NCBI GenBank assembly: GCA_021798855.1
Contig: JAJZBP010000110.1
Span: 1-6,852 of the forward strand
Direction of reading: 5' to 3'
Length of the DNA stretch: 6,852 nucleotides
From: Bacillota bacterium
GTDB taxonomy: Bacteria; Bacillota; Sulfobacillia; JAJZIM01; JAJZBP01
The position numbers were made by a program, and so were the translations under genes. The notes under the pieces were generated by a model. The model was not told where the DNA came from. It was given only the letters and a program-made list of their open reading frames with translations, and searched no databases. Positions 1 to 4,911 of the stretch are shown here, in pieces. Every line of letters starts with the position of its first letter. The stretch's first letter is position 1.

Positions 1-1
1 A

Positions 2-190
2 GGAACAGCGCCCGCTTGCCAGGCATTGGGGGTGCCCCGGTCCTCTCTATACCGTCAGCACCAGCCAAAGCTGAAGCTCACCTCTCGCCCTCGTCCTGAA
101 CGGGCCTTGAGCGCGGCGGAACGGGAAGCCGTCTTGGACGTCCTGCACTCGGAAAGATTCATGTATCAAACTCCAGCCGAAGTACATGCC
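2..190 (+). pseudogene. IS3-family transposase fragment, truncated at both visible ends
   Basis: The frame is open from the left edge and reads ACQALGVPRSSLYR, then an Arg/Pro-rich linker, then ALSAAEREAVLDVLHSERF and PAEVHA. This is the characteristic start of the IS3-family OrfB-type transposase: a helix-turn-helix-like 'ACRALGVSRSSYYR' segment, the 'ALS/T..ER..VLDVLHSERF' segment, then 'APAEVYATLLDEG'. Recognisable similarity stops right after AEVHA, near position 190. The next codons (PQGRWNQSGG) no longer resemble a transposase, and the catalytic DDE core that should follow is absent. The beginning lies beyond the window. No terminal inverted repeat or target duplication could be recognised at the break, so it looks like a deletion relic rather than an intact element. 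Family assignment rests on remembered consensus. It is the only supported gene remnant on the plus strand. Confidence 0.75.
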
Positions 191-210
191 GCGCCCCAAG
201 GGCGGTGGAA

Positions 211-1680
211 TCAGTCGGGTGGGCGGGGCGAGTTTGGCGAACGCACCGGCTCGGCAGAACAGCGGTTGTCACCCCACCTTCTCCTTAGCCGGGTGAGCCA
301 GGCAACCCAAAAGAACAGTTTCCATCCCGTTTCACGACCGTTTGCCAGCGAGGCCGCCTCCGCCGTCCGGTCAGGTGGCCGTGGTTCCTCTCCACCCCCC
401 TTGCTTCCGGCCTCCGTTGGCCGCAACTCTCCCCATTCCGCTTCATCCCGCCGGCGCCCGGCCCGCCCCTGCCCCCGTTCCCGCTCCCGCTCCCGCTCCC
501 GCTCCCGTTCCCGCTCCCGTTCCCGCTCCCGCCAAGCACGGCGCAATTCGTCCCCCCGGTTGGCGGCCACTTCACGCCAATACTTTGCCGCCTGTTCCGC
601 CTGCTCCTGCTTGGCTCTGAGTTCAACCAGTTCCACGGCCAACCGGTCAAAAATCCTCCCGGCCTCCGCCAAAAGGTCCGAGACCGGTTCTCCCCTCCAA
701 CCATCTTCCGCCTTCGGCTCTCCCCTGCCCCCGGACTCGGTCCGGGAGTGCGGGGAGGGCGTGTTCTCCTCCGCCATCCGGCGATAGACCTGCACCCCCC
801 CACAACCAGTAATGGCCGCAAACCAGCCCGGCCCGGCCACCTCCCCACCCCTCTCTTCCACCCAGGAGATCCCCTCATCCGCCGACAGGTAAAGGCGCAG
901 GCGCCGCTTTTCCCTCACCGCCACCACGAGTCCTTCCTCGGTGGCGAACAGCCCCCCCTCCGTTCCCTCAACCCTGGCCACCAACCGCGATTCTCCCCAT
1001 CCCAGCGAATTGCCGATTCGCAAACGCCATCCGCCCTCGGCGTTCCACAGGCAATACTTCCTGCCGCCGGCCACAACCAGGCACGCCGACCTTCCCTCCC
1101 CGAGGTGCAGCGCGCCGCTCCAACTCCGTGTTCCCGGAAGCCAATTGCGATACAGCAGGATGTTCTCCCGCGAATAGACCAAGTGCAGGATCCCCCCATC
1201 CCACACCGCCACCGGATTGTGCGGGTGCTGCCCACCCCCGGTCAGTTCCGGCCCCTTGCCGGCGCCGGTATTCCCGCCCGGCAGGCGCGTCACCAGGCGC
1301 CAACTGCCCACATCTGCCCACGTCAATTCCAAGAAAAAGACCCTCTCGCCGGCGGCGACCAAGGCCGCGGCCAGGGGTGAACCAATCGCTCCAAACCGCT
1401 CTTCGGCTTCCGGTTCCTCCCTTACCCCACGCCGGTATACCCATCCCCGCCCATCCCAATAAACCACGTGCAGCGCGTCTCCGCCCGCCGCGGCAAACGG
1501 GAAAAGGGCGTTCTCCGCCAGGATAACGCCGCTTTCCTCTTTTCCTTTGCGCAACCAGGGGGAATGGTTGCGCAAGGCCTTTCCACGGTTGAACGCCTGC
1601 AGCCTACCCCGCCGCAGTTCCACCGCATATTCCAGGTTCCCCACCCGGACCACCCAAACCGCTTCTCGTTGCCTGTCCAC
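211..1680 (-). CDS. Putative beta-propeller (BNR/Asp-box) protein with C-terminal coiled coil and Arg-Glu repeat
   Basis: Not a gene I can name; 489 residues from a GTG start. Residues 1-300 contain recurring short beta-strand-like blocks (LHVVYWDGRGW near 70-80, LHLVYSRENILLYR near 165-178, GGRKYCLWNAEGGWRL near 205-220). There is one clear Asp-box, SADEGISW at 266-273, matching S-x-D-x-G-x-x-W of sialidase/BNR propellers. A charged, Gly/Pro-rich linker (about 303-332) follows, then a likely coiled coil (about 333-382), a perfect (Arg-Glu)9 run at 384-402, and a basic tail with a short hydrophobic patch WKLFFWVAWL at 453-462. No signal peptide is evident. The start is uncertain: an in-frame TAG sits 12 nt upstream of this GTG, no Shine-Dalgarno precedes it, and other GTG codons lie close downstream. 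The true N-terminus could therefore be lost or slightly internal. The gene ends about 20 bp from the transposase remnant. A ligand-binding or scaffold role is possible; function unknown. Confidence 0.7.
   Translation of the reverse strand: MDRQREAVWVVRVGNLEYAVELRRGRLQAFNRGKALRNHSPWLRKGKEESGVILAENALFPFAAAGGDALHVVYWDGRGWVYRRGVREEPEAEERFGAIGSPLAAALVAAGERVFFLELTWADVGSWRLVTRLPGGNTGAGKGPELTGGGQHPHNPVAVWDGGILHLVYSRENILLYRNWLPGTRSWSGALHLGEGRSACLVVAGGRKYCLWNAEGGWRLRIGNSLGWGESRLVARVEGTEGGLFATEEGLVVAVREKRRLRLYLSADEGISWVEERGGEVAGPGWFAAITGCGGVQVYRRMAEENTPSPHSRTESGGRGEPKAEDGWRGEPVSDLLAEAGRIFDRLAVELVELRAKQEQAEQAAKYWREVAANRGDELRRAWRERERERERERERERERERGQGRAGRRRDEAEWGELRPTEAGSKGGGEEPRPPDRTAEAASLANGRETGWKLFFWVAWLTRLRRRWGDNRCSAEPVRSPNSPRPPD
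474..533. repeat. Hexanucleotide tandem repeat (CCCGCT/CCCGTT), 10 units
   Basis: Ten consecutive 6-bp units read CCCGYT on the plus strand (three CCCGTT, six CCCGCT, final unit CCCGCC). On the minus strand they encode alternating Arg-Glu in the propeller/coiled-coil gene (cgg gag / cgg gaa). Variation is confined to the GAG/GAA wobble position in that frame, except for the boundary unit. Because the unit is a multiple of three, gain or loss of units changes protein length without a frameshift. The unit contains no stop in any frame, so the opposite strand also appears open here (Pro-Ala or Arg-Ser runs), which should not be taken as coding. Confidence 0.95.
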
Positions 1681-1727
1681 GCCTACACTCTATGCGCCGT
1701 CCCCGTGGAAAGACCAAAATCGGCCCC

Positions 1728-1778
1728 TCCACTACGCCGGCCCGCTCCCGCTCCCGTCCACTACGCCGGCCCGCTCCC
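1728..1778. repeat. Pair of 22-bp perfect direct repeats, 29-bp period
   Basis: Two identical 22-bp copies, at 1728-1749 and 1757-1778, both begin TCCACTACGCCGGCCC and end CGCTCCC. They are separated by 7 nt (gctcccg), which itself looks like an extra unit of a CGCTCC hexamer. They lie in the 144-bp gap between the CAP gene stop and the propeller gene start, about 50-100 bp upstream of the latter. The core GCCGGC is palindromic. Possible readings are a two-site operator for the downstream gene or a small slippage duplication. No clear promoter or terminator was found elsewhere in this gap. Confidence 0.85.
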
Positions 1779-1824
1779 CACCCATGTTCGCGCCCCCGTC
1801 CGACCCATCCGCCGCGGCCTTTTG

Positions 1825-2673
1825 CTAAGTCTCCTTGGCGAACTCCATCACCACGACCAGCCCGAACTCGCCGCCCTGAGCCACCCCGACACCGATGCTG
1901 TTGTAATCCCGCCCGAGGATGTTATCCCGGTGCAGGGGGCTGCTCATCAGCGCGCTGAAAGCGGTGCCCCACGTCGGCGCCCCGGCCAGGTTCTCTCCCC
2001 ACAGGCTGAAATTGATCCCCGCCTTTTGCATCATCATGTTCCCCATCCCGTAGGTCGGCGACCAGTGCCCGAAGTAGTTGAGCGCCACCATGTCCTCGGC
2101 CTTGGCCCGCGCGATGCCCACCAAACGCAGGTCGCAGCGCAGCGCCGGCAAACCCGCCGCCGCCCTGGCCCCATTGACCAAGCGGAACAATTGGGCCTCC
2201 TGTGGGCTCATCGCCGCGGCTCCCGGCACCGCCGGAGCATTGGAACCCTGGATCGTCCCCGAGTTTGAGGGCGGCGGAGTTGCCGCCGCCGGGGGAGGAA
2301 CGGTGGCCGTGCTCCCCGGCAGCGATTGACTGAGAAAAAAGGTGATCGGCCCCGGCTGACCGGCGCTCGTCCCATTCGGACCACTCGTTTCGCCGGTTCC
2401 AAACGTGGAATAAACCTGGCTCTCCGGCGGCGCCGACCAACCGTACCAGGTTGCGGCCGGGGTTCCCGCCGGCGCCTGGGTGGAAAACGCGCCGCCGGAC
2501 CATCCCCCCGCCCCGGTCGCGGAACTCCCCGTGCTGAAAGACCACGTGTTGCCGGGAGTAACCGGATTGTAATTGGTGAACCAGGTGGCCGCCTCCACTC
2601 CCGTGGCCGGCATGACCGAAGCCAAAAGGAGACCCAGGGAAAAAGCCGCTGTGATCAACTGCTTGCGCCGCAA
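1825..2673 (-). CDS. Secreted CAP/SCP-domain protein (YkwD-like)
   Basis: This 282-residue protein starts at a TTG placed 7 nt after a perfect AGGAGG. Residues 1-28 form a classical signal peptide: RRK, a hydrophobic core (LITAAFSLGLLLASVMP), and a VEA cleavage site. Residues 29-100 are an unrecognised Trp/Gly/Ser/Thr-rich region. Residues 100-153 are a Pro/Ala/Ser/Gly low-complexity linker. The CAP domain spans about 156-280, with the bacterial YkwD pattern: LFRLVNGARAAAGLPAL, ARAKAEDMV, FGHWSP (His203), WGENLAG (Glu227), SPLHRDNIL (His248) and a final IGVGVAQGGEFGLVVVMEF. The conserved His/Glu/His residues of the CAP cavity are present. Bacterial CAP proteins are exported and generally of unknown biochemical role; some relate to spores or the envelope. 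A terminator separates the gene from rnfE upstream, so it is probably its own unit. No good promoter is visible beyond a weak TTGCCG/TAAAAA pair at 2715-2742. One cysteine (Cys180) lies in the domain, so no disulfide is expected. Confidence 0.93.
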   Translation of the reverse strand: MRRKQLITAAFSLGLLLASVMPATGVEAATWFTNYNPVTPGNTWSFSTGSSATGAGGWSGGAFSTQAPAGTPAATWYGWSAPPESQVYSTFGTGETSGPNGTSAGQPGPITFFLSQSLPGSTATVPPPAAATPPPSNSGTIQGSNAPAVPGAAAMSPQEAQLFRLVNGARAAAGLPALRCDLRLVGIARAKAEDMVALNYFGHWSPTYGMGNMMMQKAGINFSLWGENLAGAPTWGTAFSALMSSPLHRDNILGRDYNSIGVGVAQGGEFGLVVVMEFAKET

Positions 2674-2680
2674 ATTTTAC

Positions 2681-2686
2681 CCTCCT
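2681..2686 (-). promoter_or_regulatory. Ribosome binding site fixing the TTG start of the CAP gene
   Basis: Minus-strand AGGAGG followed by GTAAAAT and then TTG gives a 7-nt spacer. The signal peptide begins immediately after this TTG and no alternative start fits as well, so the TTG is the likely initiation codon. Confidence 0.85.
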
Positions 2687-2690
2687 TTGC

Positions 2691-2705
2691 TTAATCCATC
2701 TTCAT
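2691..2705 (-). other. Possible minimal leader ORF (four codons) with its own Shine-Dalgarno
   Basis: Upstream of the CAP gene the minus strand has a second AGGAGG (2709-2714), then ATG AAG ATG GAT TAA. The second ATG is 9 nt from that Shine-Dalgarno, the first only 3 nt. The stop is followed after 4 nt by the CAP gene's own AGGAGG. This could be a chance duplication of a purine-rich site or a tiny translated leader. There is no evidence of function. Confidence 0.25.
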
Positions 2706-2748
2706 TTTCCTCCTTTTTTATGTAACAGGCAAATATCGGCAAGCCCCG

Positions 2749-2785
2749 AAAAAAGCCGCCTTCAACCTTTGGCGATCACGACGGC
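2749..2785 (-). terminator. Rho-independent terminator downstream of rnfE
   Basis: Read on the minus strand, GCCGTC (2785-2780) pairs with GGCGGC (2760-2755), a 6-bp stem with one G-T wobble. The 19-nt loop is long but contains a CGCC that could form an alternative 4-bp pairing with GGCG. A run of six T (2754-2749) follows directly. It lies about 55 nt after the rnfE stop and before the CAP gene, so it probably ends the rnf transcript. Confidence 0.65.
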
Positions 2786-2839
2786 GAACGGACATTTCCC
2801 GAGCATCGTCTTGCGCCGGTTGGCGGCTGGGTGGAACGA

Positions 2840-3448
2840 TCAGCCTTTCAGCCGCCGTTCCAAATAATTCACCAGGGCCAGGACCAACCCCAAAGTCAGG
2901 AAGGCTCCCGGCGGCAACGTCCAGATCAGGGTCGGGGGAAAGATCCCACGGGGCAACAGGGACGCGCCGCCCAAAGTCAGTTTGCCGCCGGCCAGCACCT
3001 CACGCACCCCACCCACCAGAGTCAGGGCCAACGTAAAACCGAGGCCCATTCCCAAACCGTCCAACCAGGCCGAGAGCGGCGGGTTACGGGAAGCGAAGCT
3101 TTCCGCTCTGGCCAGAATCAGGCAGTTGACCACCGTCAGGGGAAGGTAGATGCCCAAGATCGCGTACATCCCCGGCAGGAACGCGTGAAAGAGCATGTCC
3201 ACGGCGGTAACGGCTGCGGCGATCAGGAGGATGAAGGCCGGCAACCGGACGGAGGATGGGATGACCACCCGCAGCAAGGAAACCAGGGGATTGGTGATGG
3301 AGAGAACCAGAATAACCGCCACTCCCAACCAGAACCCGTTCCGGGCCGCCGTGGTCACCGCCAGGGTCGGGCACATTCCCAGGAAGAGCCGAAAGGTTGG
3401 GTTCTCCTTGCCCAGGCCTCTCCATAATTCCGCCAACGTCGCCTTCAC
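2840..3448 (-). CDS. rnfE: Ion-translocating oxidoreductase complex subunit RnfE
   Basis: Integral membrane subunit of the Rnf complex, homologous to NqrD of Na+-NQR. With the GTG start it is 202 residues, the usual length. Family signatures are GKENPTFRLFLGMCPTLAVT (14-33), ARNGFWLG, the central VDMLFHAFLPGMYAILGIYLPL (83-104) and VVNCLILARAE (106-116). About six hydrophobic segments are visible. Cys26 and Cys109 correspond to the conserved pair that, with two cysteines from the partner subunit (RnfA/NqrE), binds the intramembrane iron-sulfur centre. GTG overlaps the rnfG stop (GTGA), and this start puts the conserved Arg-Gly at the family's usual distance from the N-terminus. A TTG four codons downstream is preceded by a perfect GGAGGTGA at 8 nt and is a strong rival that would give 198 residues. 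The partner gene rnfA does not follow. Confidence 0.96.
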   Translation of the reverse strand: MKATLAELWRGLGKENPTFRLFLGMCPTLAVTTAARNGFWLGVAVILVLSITNPLVSLLRVVIPSSVRLPAFILLIAAAVTAVDMLFHAFLPGMYAILGIYLPLTVVNCLILARAESFASRNPPLSAWLDGLGMGLGFTLALTLVGGVREVLAGGKLTLGGASLLPRGIFPPTLIWTLPPGAFLTLGLVLALVNYLERRLKG

Positions 3449-3452
3449 CTCC
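3445..3452 (-). promoter_or_regulatory. Full-length Shine-Dalgarno GGAGGTGA at the rnfG/rnfE junction
   Basis: The minus strand carries GGAGGTGA, fully complementary to the typical 16S rRNA 3' end. It contains both the rnfG stop TGA (3447-3445) and the candidate rnfE GTG (3448-3446). A TTG in the rnfE frame begins 8 nt downstream (3436), ideal spacing. This suggests rnfE may initiate at TTG, with terminating RnfG ribosomes sitting on the site. Confidence 0.6.
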
Positions 3453-3963
3453 GCCCAAAACGCCGGTCCAGGTTCAGGGCGGTCTCGGCCGCCCGCAAAA
3501 CCGCCCTGGAACTGACGGTGGCCGAAGCGATCCCCCCCACCCCGCCGGTGTCGTGCTTGCCCAAGAACGCTCCGGCAAACCAACTCTCCCGTACCCGCGC
3601 CCCCAAACCGGGCGTTTCCTTGGCCGAATCCACCACCCGCAGGCCGGTGATTCGGCCTCCCCTGACCCCGACCATCACCCGAATCGGCCCGCCGTACCCG
3701 GGGGAATCCAGCAGGTAAACCATCCCCGAAGGGATTCCCTCCCAGGCTCCAACCAGACGCACCTTTCCTCCCGCCGCCCCTTTCACCAGATCCGTCCGGT
3801 AACGGTAGGTTGCGGCTCCCGGCAAAACCTCCCGCAGCGCCGCTTCTTCGGCGGCCAGCAGATGCCGCCGCAGCACCGGCGCGGTGGCCTGGTGAACCAG
3901 GGAAAGGGAAAACCCGGCCAAGGCCGCCATGACTCCCAGGAACAGCGCCCCCCGCCAATTCAT
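3445..3963 (-). CDS. rnfG: Ion-translocating oxidoreductase complex subunit RnfG (FMN-binding)
   Basis: This 172-residue subunit is homologous to NqrC, with one N-terminal membrane anchor (about 4-24) and an extracytoplasmic FMN-binding domain. Family motifs seen are YLLDSPGYGGPIRVMVGV (83-100), GRITGLRVVDSAKETPGLG (103-121) and the C-terminal SATVSSRAVLRAAE (147-160). Thr149 is in the position of the threonine that receives FMN by a phosphoester bond from the ApbE flavin transferase. The surrounding motif is atypical: family members usually have D-x-x-[ST]-G-A-T, here G-G-I-A-S-A-T, so the Asp and the Gly are both changed. In Rnf it passes electrons between RnfD and other redox centres. The ATG overlaps the rnfD stop (ATGA) with no strong ribosome binding site, so coupling to rnfD is likely. 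It overlaps rnfE by 3 nt. Confidence 0.95.
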   Translation of the reverse strand: MNWRGALFLGVMAALAGFSLSLVHQATAPVLRRHLLAAEEAALREVLPGAATYRYRTDLVKGAAGGKVRLVGAWEGIPSGMVYLLDSPGYGGPIRVMVGVRGGRITGLRVVDSAKETPGLGARVRESWFAGAFLGKHDTGGVGGIASATVSSRAVLRAAETALNLDRRFGRR

Positions 3964-4910
3964 CGGTGGAAGGGGCCCCGCTCCCCGTAAAGGCGTGGCC
4001 TGGTGATCTTCTCCAGCAGGGGAGCCGCGGTATTCATCAACAGGACACCGTAGGTGACACCCTCGGGGTATCCGCCGTAAAGTCTGATCAACAACGTCAG
4101 CACCCCGCAGCCCATTCCGTAGATCCACCGTCCCCCGCGGGTCACCGGAGCGGTCACATAGTCCGTGGCCATGAAGAAAGCCCCCAGCAACGCTCCTCCC
4201 GCCACGATTTGGAAGAACGGGTCGCCGCTGCCCAAACCCCTCGACCCGGCCAGAAACCACCCTCCCAGGGCCAGGCTGGCCAGGAAGCCGGCCGGAATCC
4301 GGAAGTCAATCACCCCCGTGGCCAGGAGATAAGCCGCCCCCACCAGCACCGCCAGGGGTGAGGTTTCCCCCAACGAACCGCCGCCTCCCACCCGCAGGAG
4401 CACCGTCCAGGGAAGGTGCAGCGCCGCCAACCTCGTCTCCTTGGGAAACGCCCCGGCCAGTGGGGTGGCCGAAGCCAGGGCATCCGGCGAAACCACCCAG
4501 GTGGTCATCGCCACCGGCCAGGCGGCCAGCAGCAAGGCGCGGGCGGAAAGAGCCGGGTTCAGGAAATTGGAGCCGAGGCCCCCGAAAGCTCCTTTGACCA
4601 AGCCTGTGGCGAAAAGGCCCCCGAACAAGGCCATCCACCAGGGAAAACGGGGGGGTAGCAGGAGGGCCAGCAGCAGTCCGGTGACCAGACAGGAACGGTC
4701 TTGAATGACCCCCCGGCGCGAGAGCGCCACCAACCAAAAGGTCTCTCCCAGGGCGGCCCCGGCCAGGGCGCCGAGCAAAACGGGCAGAGCCGCCGGACCG
4801 TAACGGTAAAGGCCGCTGAAGGTGGCCGGCAGCAGGGCCAGGAGCACCCTCTCCATCAGCCAGGCCACATCCCGGCCCCGTCGCAGGTGAGGCGAAGGAC
4901 TGACGACCAT
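3960..4910 (-). CDS. rnfD: Ion-translocating oxidoreductase complex subunit RnfD
   Basis: This 316-residue polytopic membrane subunit is homologous to NqrB. The N-terminus MVVSPSPHLRR and LLALLPATFSGLYRYG match the family exactly, fixing the start. Further signatures are GSNFLNPALSARA (113-125), the flavinylation site DALASATPLAG (143-153) with Thr149 as the FMN acceptor, SLGETSPLAVLVGAAYLL (179-196), FFMATDYVTAPVTRGG (245-260) and the C-terminal GMGCGVLTLLIRLYGGYPEG (265-284). The motif has Ser where Gly is common before Ala-Thr but keeps the upstream Asp (D143). Many hydrophobic helices are visible. RnfD carries covalent FMN (and riboflavin in studied members) and takes part in ion translocation across the cytoplasmic membrane. 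It starts 1 nt after the rnfC stop and overlaps rnfG, as in other rnf operons. Confidence 0.97.
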   Translation of the reverse strand: MVVSPSPHLRRGRDVAWLMERVLLALLPATFSGLYRYGPAALPVLLGALAGAALGETFWLVALSRRGVIQDRSCLVTGLLLALLLPPRFPWWMALFGGLFATGLVKGAFGGLGSNFLNPALSARALLLAAWPVAMTTWVVSPDALASATPLAGAFPKETRLAALHLPWTVLLRVGGGGSLGETSPLAVLVGAAYLLATGVIDFRIPAGFLASLALGGWFLAGSRGLGSGDPFFQIVAGGALLGAFFMATDYVTAPVTRGGRWIYGMGCGVLTLLIRLYGGYPEGVTYGVLLMNTAAPLLEKITRPRLYGERGPFHR

Positions 4911-4911
4911 C

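Noticed and set aside
192..204. Hairpin CGCCC-CAA-GGGCG just after the propeller gene stop as a terminator
   Set aside because: The stem is short and no T-run follows on the minus strand, so termination cannot be supported.
191..787. Continuation of the plus-strand frame after the transposase piece (Arg-Ser repeat-rich, to 787)
   Set aside because: It is the complement of the propeller gene and the hexamer repeat. It has no transposase similarity and is open only because the repeat lacks stops.
1689..1717. TTGGTC and CATAGA with a 17-nt spacer as a promoter for a leaderless propeller-gene mRNA
   Set aside because: Each box matches the consensus at only about half the positions; such matches are common by chance.
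1728..1778. The two 22-bp repeats as a CRISPR array
   Set aside because: Only two copies with a 7-nt spacer that is itself repeat-like; no array geometry and no cas genes.
2715..2742. TTGCCG and TAAAAA with a 16-nt spacer as the CAP gene promoter
   Set aside because: Position between the terminator and ribosome binding site is right, but the boxes are weak; mentioned only in the CAP entry.
2674..2839. A broken rnfA between rnfE and the CAP gene
   Set aside because: The 166 bp translated on the minus strand show no RnfA-like motif and are explained by a terminator and the CAP gene leader.
2840..3958. Long upstream extension of the RnfE frame
   Set aside because: The first 170 residues are the out-of-frame shadow of rnfG (Gly/Arg-rich, no hydrophobic pattern); RnfE similarity begins just after the GTG at 3448.
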